From Bacillota bacterium (GTDB taxonomy: Bacteria > Bacillota > Clostridia > Christensenellales > SZUA-584): a stretch of DNA of 33,278 bases. Position numbers and translations under genes: made by a program. This document shows positions 1 through 7,497 of the stretch, piece after piece. The stretch is from contig JAEZHF010000021.1 of the NCBI GenBank assembly GCA_023416745.1, positions 1-33,278 on the forward strand. Reading direction: 5' to 3'. Numbering within the stretch: the first letter of the stretch is position 1; each line of letters opens with the position of its first letter. Below the pieces are notes generated by a model, which had not been told where the DNA came from, searched no databases, and was given only the letters and a program-made list of their open reading frames with translations.

Positions 1-1
1 C

Positions 2-1648
2 TTTCTGATGAGCCTTGCCACCATCAGCGCTTTTGCCATTGGCGAATACCCGGAGGGCGTCGCGGTGATGCTGTTCTATCAGGTGGGCGATGCGTTTCAG
101 AACGCCGCCGTGGGCCGCTCCCAAAAATCGATATCCGCGCTGCGCGATATCCGTCCCGACACGACTAATCTGATCACGCCGGAGGGTACGGTGACGGTCT
201 CCCCCGAGACGGTCGGCGTGGGCGAGCGCATACTGGTGCGACCCGGCGAACGCATACCGCTGGACGGTGTGGTGCGCGAGGGCGTATCCGCACTGGACAC
301 CTCCGCGCTGACCGGCGAGTCGCTCCCGCGCGAAGTGGAACCGGGCTCAGACGTGCTGTCGGGCTCCATCAACCAGAGCGGTCTGCTGACCGTCGAGGTC
401 ACCAAGGAGTTTGGCCAGTCCACCATCGCCAAGATATTGGAGCTGGTACAGAGCGCGGGCAGCAAGAAAGCACCAGCGGAAAAGTTCATCACCAAGTTCT
501 CGCGCTATTACACGCCCGCTGTGGTGGCGGCTGCCGTGCTGCTGGCGGTCGTGCCGCCTCTGTTTGTACCGGGTGCGCAGTTCGCCGACTGGCTCAACCG
601 GGCGCTGGTGTTCCTCGTGGTATCCTGCCCGTGCGCGCTGGTCATTTCCATACCGCTGGGGTTCTTTGGCGGCATCGGCGGCGCGTCCCGCCATGGCATA
701 CTGGTGAAGGGCAGCAGCTATCTGGAGGCGATGGGCCGCGTGGATACCATGGTGTTTGACAAAACGGGTACGCTGACGGAAGGCCGCTTTGCCGTGACGC
801 ATGTGGAGGGTGGCGGTGATGTGCTGCGGCTGGCGGCGCATGCTGAAATACACTCCAACCACCCCATTGCGGTGTCCATACGCAAGGCTTACGGCGGTGA
901 GCTGAACGAATCCGCTGTCACGGAGCTGGAGGAGATCGCGGGCCACGGCATCAGCGCGAAGGTCGGCGGCACATCCGTACTGGCGGGCAACGCCAAGTTG
1001 ATGCGGCGCTACGGCATTGAAGCCCCCGCTGCCGGTCAGCCGGGCACCGTGGCATACGTCGCAGCGGACGGCAAATACGCCGGGTACATCGTGATTTCGG
1101 ATAAGGTGCGGGCGGACAGCGCGGCCACGCTGCGCGCACTCAAAAGCATGGGCGTGAAACAGACGGTTATGCTGACGGGCGACAGCCGTGCAACAGCAGA
1201 GAAGGTGGCTGCGGAACTGGGCATCGACACGGTGTACGCGGAGCTGCTGCCTCATCAGAAGGTGGAAAAGCTGGAGGAGCTGAGGAACGGCCGTACCGGC
1301 AAAGGCAGGCTGGCATTCGTGGGCGACGGCATCAACGACGCACCGGTGTTGGCGCTGGCGGACGTGGGCATCGCGATGGGCGGAAGCGGTGCGGACGCAG
1401 CCATCGAAGCGGCGGATATCGTGCTGATGAAGGATGAGCCGAAGAATCTGGCAACGCTGATGCGCATATCGCGCAAGACAAGCCGCATCGTGTGGCAGAA
1501 CATACTGTTTGCGCTGGGCGTGAAGGGTGTGATACTGCTGCTGGGTGCGATGGGCATCGCCACGATGTGGGAAGCGGTGTTCGGCGACGTAGGCGTCGCG
1601 GTGCTTGCGATACTCAATTCTATGCGGGCGGTTCGTGTCCCCAAGTAA
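2..1648 (+). CDS. Heavy-metal P-type ATPase (P1B, Zn/Cd/Pb type), 5' truncated by window
   Basis: This is the C-terminal ~549 residues of a cytoplasmic-membrane ATPase that exports soft divalent metals. The frame is open from base 2, so the N-terminal metal-binding domain and first helices lie outside the window. Visible in order: actuator-domain TGES motif (about 317-328), transmembrane CPC metal site (626-634), phosphorylation motif DKTGTLTEG (758), HP motif in SNHPIAVS (about 857), and GDGINDAP (about 1322). The last helices carry N-x6-K and a GDVG Asp. In the ZntA/CadA (P1B-2) group these residues with CPC select Zn, Cd or Pb; P1B-1 copper pumps have different motifs there. An 11-bp hairpin terminator follows. 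The next gene is convergent and carries a metal-type operator, which fits a metal-homeostasis neighbourhood. The family is certain; the exact metal is inferred. Confidence 0.93.
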   Translation, partial: FLMSLATISAFAIGEYPEGVAVMLFYQVGDAFQNAAVGRSQKSISALRDIRPDTTNLITPEGTVTVSPETVGVGERILVRPGERIPLDGVVREGVSALDTSALTGESLPREVEPGSDVLSGSINQSGLLTVEVTKEFGQSTIAKILELVQSAGSKKAPAEKFITKFSRYYTPAVVAAAVLLAVVPPLFVPGAQFADWLNRALVFLVVSCPCALVISIPLGFFGGIGGASRHGILVKGSSYLEAMGRVDTMVFDKTGTLTEGRFAVTHVEGGGDVLRLAAHAEIHSNHPIAVSIRKAYGGELNESAVTELEEIAGHGISAKVGGTSVLAGNAKLMRRYGIEAPAAGQPGTVAYVAADGKYAGYIVISDKVRADSAATLRALKSMGVKQTVMLTGDSRATAEKVAAELGIDTVYAELLPHQKVEKLEELRNGRTGKGRLAFVGDGINDAPVLALADVGIAMGGSGADAAIEAADIVLMKDEPKNLATLMRISRKTSRIVWQNILFALGVKGVILLLGAMGIATMWEAVFGDVGVAVLAILNSMRAVRVPK

Positions 1649-1690
1649 ACAGCCAATTAGCGTCGCGTTTTCAAAACAGCATACAGACAG

Positions 1691-1728
1691 AAATGCCTCC
1701 GGAAGAAGCGCGGGGGCATTTATATTTG
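1691..1728 (+). terminator. Rho-independent terminator of the metal ATPase gene
   Basis: Arms AAATGCCTCCG (1691-1701) and CGGGGGCATTT (1711-1721) pair with one G-U across a 9-nt loop and are followed by a T-rich stretch. It lies 42 bases past the ATPase stop. Confidence 0.7.
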
Positions 1729-1733
1729 ACTCC

Positions 1734-2333
1734 TTATAATTTTACTGAGCATGCCTGTTTCATCATGCTTTTCACCTGTTCACGCGCGCGTTTGTACGCG
1801 TCGTACGCCCGTTCGGAGGGCCGTACGTCGCCGTACATCCGCCAGCCCATCGTCTTGCGGTAGGGAATCGGAAAACCCATGAAGCCGTACACGTCCTTGA
1901 TGGGGTATCCCAGAAAGAGGCCGATCTCGTGCGGGTACGCGTTGCCCTGTATTTTACCGGTCACCCTCTGAACCAGTTCCTCCGGCGACGCATCAGTTGG
2001 GTAGCCCAGACGCTCAAGGCAGGCTCTCATCCGTGGGTCCGCCAGCGTCCGCGCAAGGCTCTCACGGTGCCACACAAACAGCTGCACCCTGACCTCATGC
2101 CGTTTCACGACGGCATACTCTACCCCGTTGTCTCTGCCGAAGCGCGCCCGGCAGAATTCCAGCGCCCGTCTGCTCGCGTTGATCAGGCTGGCCGGTTTGA
2201 CGCCGATCACCGTCGCCCCCACCCTCTCAACGAAGGCCAGTATCTCGCCGTCCTCCGCGTACCCTGCCGTCAGCACTTCTATGATGTCCGCGCCCGACTG
2301 CTGCATTTTTTGCGTTTCCCTCTCTGAGCACAT
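1734..2333 (-). CDS. DUF3793 family protein
   Basis: A 199-residue cytoplasmic protein with no signal peptide or membrane helix. The mid and C-terminal part has the family's recognisable block HEIGLFLGYPIKDVYGF (about residues 135-151), preceded by PEELVQRV and an RLGYP stretch. DUF3793 proteins occur widely in Clostridia and, from general knowledge, often sit beside iron-uptake and flavodoxin genes; their reaction is unknown. Start: the ATG at 2333 has no clear ribosome binding site. The in-frame ATG at 2306 has AGAGGG 11 bases upstream and may be the true start, giving 190 residues. A promoter and a DtxR/IdeR-like dyad lie upstream (2405-2459), so metal-dependent repression is inferred. It is convergent with the metal ATPase. 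Confidence 0.8.
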   Translation of the reverse strand: MCSERETQKMQQSGADIIEVLTAGYAEDGEILAFVERVGATVIGVKPASLINASRRALEFCRARFGRDNGVEYAVVKRHEVRVQLFVWHRESLARTLADPRMRACLERLGYPTDASPEELVQRVTGKIQGNAYPHEIGLFLGYPIKDVYGFMGFPIPYRKTMGWRMYGDVRPSERAYDAYKRAREQVKSMMKQACSVKL

Positions 2334-2404
2334 TTCATAAATAGTCTTTGCTTTTCGGCAGTCTGCTACACAGTTTTCTTGAGCTAACTTTATGCCTATT
2401 AAAT

Positions 2405-2424
2405 AAGTTAGCCTGTCCTAACTT
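2405..2424 (-). promoter_or_regulatory. DtxR/IdeR-like operator upstream of the DUF3793 gene
   Basis: A perfect dyad with 7-base arms AAGTTAG and CTAACTT around a 6-base spacer. On the minus strand the core TTAGG-N3-GGCTAAC matches the DtxR/IdeR consensus (TTAGGTTAGGCTAACCTAA) at about 14 of 17 aligned positions by eye. It starts 6 bases past the predicted -10, at the expected transcription start, which is a repressor position. The regulator gene is not in the window. Confidence 0.6.
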
Positions 2425-2430
2425 CTTTTG

Positions 2431-2459
2431 AATGTACTATAGCTTGGATGCAAAGTCAA
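2431..2459 (-). promoter_or_regulatory. Sigma-A-type promoter of the DUF3793 gene
   Basis: On the minus strand, -35 TTGACT (2454-2459), 17-base spacer, -10 TACATT (2431-2436). The downstream edge abuts the DtxR-like dyad. Confidence 0.5.
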
Positions 2460-2538
2460 TCCCCTTTTTGTCCTTTTTCCGGCTCTTCTTCACACTTAAG
2501 CAGGTAACTGCTGATATATGTTTCTCATCTGTAAAAGT

Positions 2539-2568
2539 AAAAGCGGAGAGCTTTTCCCCTCCGCTTTT
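2539..2568 (-). terminator. Terminator of the aromatic amino acid lyase gene
   Basis: A perfect 10-bp stem AAAAGCGGAG/CTCCGCTTTT with a 10-nt loop. Read on the minus strand it lies just past the lyase stop codon at 2595 and ends in a TTTT run. Confidence 0.65.
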
Positions 2569-2594
2569 GCGTTGTATCGTTGATATGTGTGCTT

Positions 2595-4043
2595 CTAAAG
2601 GCTGTCGCCGAAGTCCGCACGGAACTTGGCCACCAGCTTCTCCTGCCAGTCGGACACCGGCTTCAAACGTCCGAAGAAGAAGCGCAGCACGCTCGGCTCC
2701 TCCACGAATTCAAGGCCGCCAATCAGCTCGCGGTTTTCATACAGCCACGCGATGCGGTCGATGGCGTACTCCACCTGCGACAGCGTGAACACGCGGCGCG
2801 GCAGCGCCAGACGCAGCAGCTCCATATTCGAGTATGTCTCATTTCCGTCCTCATCACGCTGCTCGGAGAGTGTGCCCCGCTCCATGCCGCGCACACCGCC
2901 CGCGATATACAGGGCGGCTGCCAGCGCTCCGGCAGGATACTGCGCCTGCGGCACATGCGGCAGAAATGCCGAGGCGTCGAGGTGGCACCCAAGGCCGCCC
3001 GCGGGTGTCACCACGGGAATGCCCTTCTTACATAGCTCGCCCACCATGTGCTGGATGAACAGCGGCCCCTGGTTGATCATGTCCATGTCCATCGTTTCGC
3101 GCAGGCCCACCGCGATGGCTTCCATCTCACGTACCGACATGCCGCCGTACGTGAGAAAGCCTTCGAACAACGGTATGCGTTCGCGCATCTTCAGATAGAT
3201 ATCGCGGTCGTTGAGGCAGATGCCGCCGCCGCGCGCGCAGCCCAGCTTTCGGGCGGAGAAATACAGAATATCACATAGATCGCTGATCTCTCTGGTGATC
3301 TGCGCGATACTCATGTCCTTGCAGGCTTCTTCTCGCGTCTTGTTGAAGTACAGGTTATCAGCCAACAGAGAAATATCCGATACCAACAGCACGCCGTTCT
3401 TGCGGCATATCCCACTCACCTTGCGCATGTTTTCAAGGGACACCGGCTGACCGCCGATCAGATTAGTTCCCATCTCGATGCGCACGAACGGCACCCGGTT
3501 CGCCCCGTATTCAGTGATCAGCGCTTCCAGCCTATCCGTATCCATGTCGCCCTTGAACGGCTCGTCGCTGCAGATCTGCATCGCGGTGTCTTTATAAAGC
3601 TCCACGACGCTCCCGCCGTTCAGCGTGATGTGCGCCTTGGTGGTCGTGAAGTGATAGTTCATCGGAATCACGTCGCCGTCCTTCACGAATATCTGCGCCA
3701 GTATGTTCTCACAGGCCCGCCCCTGATGCGCGGGCAGAAAATATTCGGTGCCAAAAAGCTCGCGGATGGTGTTCTCCAGCCGCGTATACGTCTGCGAACC
3801 CGCGTAGCTGTCGTCCGCCTGCATCATCGCTGCCAGCTGGTTATCGCTCATCGCGTTAACGCCGCTGTCTGTCAGCATGTCGAGATAAACATCCTCGTTT
3901 TTCAAAAGGAATGTGTTGTTGCCCGCCTCTGATATGGCATTGAGGCGCTGTTCGATGGGAACGAGATCGAGTTTTTGAACGATGCGAACCTTGTGCATTT
4001 CAAGGGGTAAAAAGTCGTGACAAAAAAATCTGATGTTAGACAT
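2595..4043 (-). CDS. Tyrosine phenol-lyase/tryptophanase family PLP lyase (TPL-type residues)
   Basis: A 482-residue cytosolic fold-type I PLP enzyme of the beta-eliminating lyase family (tyrosine to phenol, or tryptophan to indole, plus pyruvate and ammonia). The Schiff-base lysine is K266 in YFSARKLG. With a constant offset, residues known in Citrobacter tyrosine phenol-lyase map to Y80 (Y71), R109 (R100), T133 (T124), D223 (D214), R389 in GMERG (R381), R411 (R404) and F455-F456 (F448-F449). Tryptophanases usually carry Ile and His at the R381 and F448 positions, so the pocket looks tyrosine-type. One oddity: the PLP-contacting Arg of the family D-x-x-R motif is L226. Start 4043 has GGAGGG 8 bases upstream. 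Transcribed alone from its own promoter, downstream of metY. Family sure; substrate inferred. Confidence 0.85.
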   Translation of the reverse strand: MSNIRFFCHDFLPLEMHKVRIVQKLDLVPIEQRLNAISEAGNNTFLLKNEDVYLDMLTDSGVNAMSDNQLAAMMQADDSYAGSQTYTRLENTIRELFGTEYFLPAHQGRACENILAQIFVKDGDVIPMNYHFTTTKAHITLNGGSVVELYKDTAMQICSDEPFKGDMDTDRLEALITEYGANRVPFVRIEMGTNLIGGQPVSLENMRKVSGICRKNGVLLVSDISLLADNLYFNKTREEACKDMSIAQITREISDLCDILYFSARKLGCARGGGICLNDRDIYLKMRERIPLFEGFLTYGGMSVREMEAIAVGLRETMDMDMINQGPLFIQHMVGELCKKGIPVVTPAGGLGCHLDASAFLPHVPQAQYPAGALAAALYIAGGVRGMERGTLSEQRDEDGNETYSNMELLRLALPRRVFTLSQVEYAIDRIAWLYENRELIGGLEFVEEPSVLRFFFGRLKPVSDWQEKLVAKFRADFGDSL

Positions 4044-4107
4044 CCGTGCTGCCCTCCTACCGTAAATATATAATTATCGTGCCGTTTACTACCGTCAAAC
4101 CTTCACC

Positions 4108-4136
4108 ATCATACACAATATTTCACTTGCTGACAA
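4108..4136 (-). promoter_or_regulatory. Promoter of the aromatic amino acid lyase gene
   Basis: Minus strand -35 TTGTCA (4131-4136), 17-base spacer, -10 TATGAT (4108-4113). A 12-base palindrome CTGCATTTGCAG lies just upstream at 4140-4151 and could be a regulator site. Confidence 0.55.
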
Positions 4137-4195
4137 GTCCTGCATTTGCAGTTTTCGACAAGTTTTGCACTCCGCGCCTCGATGGAGTGACGCAC

Positions 4196-4235
4196 AAAAC
4201 AAAAAGCCCTGCGGGAAACGCGTCTCCGCAGGGCT
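4196..4235 (-). terminator. Terminator of metY
   Basis: Arms AGCCCTGCGG and CCGCAGGGCT (4205-4214, 4226-4235) enclose an 11-nt loop. On the minus strand the hairpin is followed by TTTTTGTTTTG, 14 bases past the metY stop. Confidence 0.8.
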
Positions 4236-4248
4236 ATCTCACAAATGC

Positions 4249-5529
4249 TTACAGCGCCTGTTCCAGCTCGTAAATGATGTCGTCGATATGCTCGGTGCCG
4301 ATGGACAGCCGGATGGTGCCCGGCGAGATGCCGGAGGCCAGCAGTTCCTCGTCACTCATCTGCGAGTGCGTGGTGCTGGCCGGATGAATCACGAGCGACT
4401 TGACGTCCGCCACGTTGGCCAGCAGCGAGAACAGCTTGAGCTTGCCGATGAACTGCAGCGCCGCCGCGCGCCCGCCCTTGATCTCGAACGTGAATATCGA
4501 ACCCGCGCCGTTCGGGAAGTATTTTTCGTACAGCGCGTGATGCGGGTGAGCGCTCAGCGCCGGATGGTTTACCTTCTCCACGGCGGGGTGCTTGCTGAGG
4601 AAATCCACCACCGCCAGCGCGTTATCCACGTGGCGTTCCACGCGCAGCGACAGCGTCTCGAGCCCTTGCAGGAACATAAACGCGTTGAACGGGCTGAGTG
4701 CCGCGCCGGTGTCGCGCAGCAGTGTCACGCGCGCCTTCACGATGTAAGCCGCCGCCCCCGCCACGTCCGAAAAAACTGCTCCATGGTAGCCGGAGCTCGG
4801 TTCGGTGAGGCCGGGGAACTTGCCCGAAGCCTTCCAGTCGAACTTGCCGCTGTCCACGATCACGCCGCCGATGGACGTACCGTGGCCGCCGATGAACTTG
4901 GTGGCCGAGTGCACCACGATATCCGCGCCGTACTCGATGGGGCGCAGCAGATAGGGTGTGGTAAATGTGTTGTCGATGATGAGCGGAACGCCGTTTTTGT
5001 GGGCAATGTCAGCGACTTTTTCAATATCGATGATGGTGGAGTTGGGGTTGCCGAGGCTCTCGATGAACAGCGCTTTGGTGTTGGGCTGTATCGCTGCCTC
5101 GAAGCTGCCTTCCGCATCCGGGTCCACAAACGTCACGTCGATGCCGAATTCCTTGAACGTGTGTGCAAACAGGTTGTAGGTGCCGCCGTACAGCGTGTTG
5201 GCGGACACGATGTGATCCCCCGAGCGCGCGATGTTCTGTATCGCGTAGGCAACCGCCGCGGAGCCGCTGGCCAAAGCCAAAGCGCCGATGCCCCCTTCCA
5301 GCGCGGCAATACGCTTTTCAAACACATCCGTCGTCGGATTCATCAAACGCGTATAAATATTGCCCGGCTCGGTGAGCGCAAAACGCGCCGCCGCTGATTC
5401 GGGGCTGGGGAACACATAAGAAGTCGTTTGATAGATCGGGACGGCTCTGGCGTCCGTTGCCGGATCGGGAGACTCCTGCCCCACATGAAGCTGCAAGGTT
5501 TCAAATTTGTATTGTCTGTCGCTGGCCAT
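4249..5529 (-). CDS. metY: O-acetylhomoserine sulfhydrylase (aminocarboxypropyltransferase)
   Basis: A 426-residue Cys/Met-metabolism PLP enzyme. It joins O-acetylhomoserine with sulfide (or methanethiol) to give homocysteine (or methionine) in the cytosol. The PLP lysine is K211 in HSATKFIGGHG; the N-terminal LHVGQ and YTRLMNPT segments and the C-terminal RLSIGTEHIDDII are typical, and the length is that of MetY rather than the shorter cystathionine lyases. The frame extends 10 codons upstream to 5559, but AGGAG 8 bases before the ATG at 5529 sets the start. It has its own promoter flanked by two near-identical dyads, and the Rrf2-family gene just upstream on the same strand is the obvious candidate regulator. 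Confidence 0.93.
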   Translation of the reverse strand: MASDRQYKFETLQLHVGQESPDPATDARAVPIYQTTSYVFPSPESAAARFALTEPGNIYTRLMNPTTDVFEKRIAALEGGIGALALASGSAAVAYAIQNIARSGDHIVSANTLYGGTYNLFAHTFKEFGIDVTFVDPDAEGSFEAAIQPNTKALFIESLGNPNSTIIDIEKVADIAHKNGVPLIIDNTFTTPYLLRPIEYGADIVVHSATKFIGGHGTSIGGVIVDSGKFDWKASGKFPGLTEPSSGYHGAVFSDVAGAAAYIVKARVTLLRDTGAALSPFNAFMFLQGLETLSLRVERHVDNALAVVDFLSKHPAVEKVNHPALSAHPHHALYEKYFPNGAGSIFTFEIKGGRAAALQFIGKLKLFSLLANVADVKSLVIHPASTTHSQMSDEELLASGISPGTIRLSIGTEHIDDIIYELEQAL

Positions 5530-5554
5530 TGCTCTCACTCCTAATCGCATATAT

Positions 5555-5575
5555 TTCATATATTCTTTATATGAT
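5555..5575 (-). promoter_or_regulatory. Operator-like dyad 1, downstream of the metY -10
   Basis: Arms TCATATA and TATATGA (5556-5574) are perfectly complementary across 5 bases. The site lies about 10 bases past the -10, between transcription start and ribosome binding site. It closely resembles dyad 2 at 5621-5641. Confidence 0.5.
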
Positions 5576-5584
5576 TTTTTCTAT

Positions 5585-5613
5585 ACTCTAATCCCCTTCG
5601 ATTGTTTTGTCAA
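5585..5613 (-). promoter_or_regulatory. metY promoter
   Basis: Minus strand -35 TTGACA (5608-5613, perfect consensus), 17-base spacer, -10 TAGAGT (5585-5590). Confidence 0.7.
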
Positions 5614-5620
5614 GCGTTTT

Positions 5621-5641
5621 TTCATACTTTTTTTATATGAA
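5621..5641 (-). promoter_or_regulatory. Operator-like dyad 2, upstream of the metY -35
   Basis: Arms TTCATA and TATGAA separated by 9 bases. Aligned with dyad 1, about 17 of 21 bases agree. Centre-to-centre distance is 66 bases, close to six helical turns. Confidence 0.5.
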
Positions 5642-5678
5642 TTAAGCATAAGGCATTGCTTGTAAAAGTGGTGAGCCC

Positions 5679-6107
5679 TCAGATGTTTTGCATCACTGCG
5701 CGCTGCTTTTCCGCCAGCTGGTCCAGCGTGATGCTGTCTACCACACTGCTGACCGCCTCATCGATCCGCTTCCACACATCCAGCGTCACACATTGGTCGC
5801 GTCGCGAACATTCGTTAGGGTCGTCCTCCATGCACTTCACCGGCACCAGACTGCCTTCTATCGCTCGCAGTATCATGCCCACGGTATATTCCTGTGCCGG
5901 CCGCGCCAGCTTATAGCCGCCCTGTGCGCCTCGCGCGCTCTTCACAAACCCCGCGCGGCTCAGCACTGTGATGATCTGCTCAAGGTATTTCTCGGAGATT
6001 TCCTGCCGTGCGGCAATGCTCTTGATCGTAATGAATTCATCGTTGTCCGATGCAGCCAAGTCAATCATCATGCGCAGCGCGTAGCGGCCCCGTGTCGAAA
6101 TTTTCAT
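5679..6107 (-). CDS. Rrf2 family transcriptional regulator (IscR/CymR-like)
   Basis: A 142-residue winged-helix DNA-binding regulator. The MKISTRGRYALRMMIDLA start, the recognition-helix region SEKYLEQII and the wing SARGAQGGYKLARP are diagnostic of Rrf2. Three cysteines, C92, C100 and C106, sit where IscR holds its [2Fe-2S] cluster (C92, C98, C104 in E. coli), so an Fe-S cluster is possible. Bacillus CymR, which controls cysteine metabolism, has none there. Start 6107 has TAAGGA 7 bases upstream. It lies directly before metY on the same strand, separated by a promoter with twin dyads, so control of sulfur-amino-acid genes is the likely role (inference). Its -35 region overlaps the tcdA stop codon. 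Confidence 0.9.
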   Translation of the reverse strand: MKISTRGRYALRMMIDLAASDNDEFITIKSIAARQEISEKYLEQIITVLSRAGFVKSARGAQGGYKLARPAQEYTVGMILRAIEGSLVPVKCMEDDPNECSRRDQCVTLDVWKRIDEAVSSVVDSITLDQLAEKQRAVMQNI

Positions 6108-6138
6108 ATATATATCCTTACCGTTTTGGTTTTATGCC

Positions 6139-6168
6139 ATTTTACTACACAAGCCGTCAGGCTTTCAA
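6139..6168 (-). promoter_or_regulatory. Promoter of the Rrf2 regulator gene
   Basis: Minus strand -35 TTGAAA (6163-6168), 18-base spacer, -10 TAAAAT (6139-6144). The -35 overlaps the end of tcdA. Confidence 0.45.
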
Positions 6169-6944
6169 GTCATGTCCCGAGATGTTGTGATATTTCTAAC
6201 GATATCCCGAATCACCTCACCCGCAAGAATAAGCCCGGCCACCGACGGCACGAACGCCACGCTGCCCGGTACCTGCCGCCGAACGTTGCATTTGCGCTTG
6301 GTGTCCGGCGGACACACGCAGCCGCTGCGGCAGCCCGAATCGTCGTCGTCTCGCGGCGCTATCGGCGGTTCCTTGGAATACACAACCTTGAGCGACGGTA
6401 TGCAGCGTCTTTTGAGCTCGCGCCGCATCACCTTGGCCAGTGGGCACACGGAAGTCTCATAGATGTCCGCCACCTCAAAGCGCGTGGCATCCAGCTTGTT
6501 GCCGGCACCCATACAGCTGATGACGGGCACGCCCGCCGCCGCCGCCCGTTCAATTAGCGTCAGCTTGGATGATACCGTGTCGATGGCGTCCACGATGTAT
6601 GTGTACCGCGACAGATCGTATTCGTCCGCGTTTTGAGCTGTGTAAAAACAGGTATTGGCCTCCACGCTGCACTTGGGGTTGATGGACAGTATGCGCGCTC
6701 TGGCCGCTTCCACCTTGTTATGGCCCACCGTCTCGCAGGTCGCAATCAACTGGCGGTTGATGTTGGTGAGGCACACCTTGTCGTCGTCAAACAGCGCGAG
6801 GCCGCCCACGCCGCTGCGCGCCAGCGCCTCCACAGTGAATGAGCCCACGCCGCCGATGCCGAACACTGCCACTGTCGCGTCCTTCAGCTTATCCATACCT
6901 GCTTTGCCCAGCAGACGCTCTGTTCTGGAAAATGGTCCCGGCAT
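6165..6944 (-). CDS. tcdA: tRNA threonylcarbamoyladenosine dehydratase (ThiF/E1-like)
   Basis: A 259-residue cytosolic E1-like enzyme. TcdA (CsdL) uses ATP to cyclise t6A to ct6A at tRNA position 37. The N-terminus FSRTERLLG precedes the nucleotide loop GIGGVG (29-34) and the DDDKVCLTNINRQ segment that contacts ATP; VDAIDTVSSK is the mid-domain family motif. The C-terminal part has SVCPLAKVMRR and a cluster GCRSGCVCPPDTKRKC, common in Firmicute members and possibly metal-binding. It starts 11 bases after ridA ends, with AGGAGG just upstream, so the two form an operon. MoeB/ThiF are alternatives, but no sulfur-carrier partner gene is present. Confidence 0.88.
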   Translation of the reverse strand: MPGPFSRTERLLGKAGMDKLKDATVAVFGIGGVGSFTVEALARSGVGGLALFDDDKVCLTNINRQLIATCETVGHNKVEAARARILSINPKCSVEANTCFYTAQNADEYDLSRYTYIVDAIDTVSSKLTLIERAAAAGVPVISCMGAGNKLDATRFEVADIYETSVCPLAKVMRRELKRRCIPSLKVVYSKEPPIAPRDDDDSGCRSGCVCPPDTKRKCNVRRQVPGSVAFVPSVAGLILAGEVIRDIVRNITTSRDMT

Positions 6945-6955
6945 GCCGCCTCCTA

Positions 6956-7339
6956 TTACTTTACGGCTGCGATGGCTTCGATCTCCACGCGCGCGTCTTT
7001 GGGCAGACCGGCCACCGCTATAGTGGAGCGCGCCGGATACGGCTGCGGAAAGTACTTCGCATAAACGCCGTTCACCGCGGCAAAATCCGCCATGTCGCGC
7101 AGAAACACCGTCGTCTTCACCACGTCCTCAAACCCAAGGCCCGCCGCGGCCAGCACCGCGCCCAGATTATCCAGCACACGCGCCGCCTGCACCTCCACGC
7201 TGCCTTCCACCAGCACGCCCGTTTCCGGGTCCAAAGGCGTCTGCCCCGACAAAAACATAAAGCCGCCGACTTGAATACCCTGCGAATACGGCCCGATGGC
7301 CGCCGGCGCCTGTTCCGTCGCAATACTCTGCTTACTCAT
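6956..7339 (-). CDS. ridA: RidA family enamine/imine deaminase
   Basis: A 127-residue protein of the YjgF/YER057c/UK114 family. It hydrolyses reactive 2-aminoacrylate and related enamines released by PLP enzymes, acting as a cytosolic trimer. Diagnostic stretches are the N-terminal AIGPYSQG, FLSGQTPLDPETG, the mid VFLRDMADFAAVN, and PARSTIAVAGLPKDARVEIEA, whose R104 matches the substrate-carboxylate Arg of E. coli RidA (R105). Full length. Start 7339 has GGGAGGTG 5 bases upstream. First gene of an operon with tcdA. The nearby PLP lyases (metY and the aromatic lyase) make a clean-up role sensible, though they are transcribed separately. Confidence 0.93.
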   Translation of the reverse strand: MSKQSIATEQAPAAIGPYSQGIQVGGFMFLSGQTPLDPETGVLVEGSVEVQAARVLDNLGAVLAAAGLGFEDVVKTTVFLRDMADFAAVNGVYAKYFPQPYPARSTIAVAGLPKDARVEIEAIAAVK

Positions 7340-7386
7340 AAAAGCACCTCCCGAGCTTTGGAATTCATATACAAATAGTATGCCTC

Positions 7387-7415
7387 ATCCTATGCCAAAT
7401 CAGCATTGATGTCAA
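7387..7415 (-). promoter_or_regulatory. Promoter of the ridA-tcdA operon
   Basis: Minus strand -35 TTGACA (7410-7415, perfect), 17-base spacer, -10 TAGGAT (7387-7392). Confidence 0.65.
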
Positions 7416-7436
7416 GTATTACCCACGCTGTCTCCA

Positions 7437-7471
7437 TATTAAAAGCGGCTCCGGTCTCACCGTGAGCCGCT
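7437..7471 (-). terminator. Terminator of the surface-protein cluster
   Basis: Perfect arms AGCGGCTC (7444-7451) and GAGCCGCT (7464-7471). On the minus strand the stem is followed by TTTTAAT. It lies 26 bases past the stop of the cohesin-like gene. Confidence 0.6.
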
Positions 7472-7497
7472 GCGTTATTTTTCAGAGATACCGCTGA

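Noticed and set aside
4165..5397. Long open frame on the plus strand opposite metY
   Set aside because: It mirrors the codon bias of metY, has an arginine/histidine-rich low-complexity product and no ribosome binding site.
5688..6557. Plus-strand frame spanning the Rrf2 gene and part of tcdA
   Set aside because: It crosses two well-supported genes and a promoter, and has no start signal.
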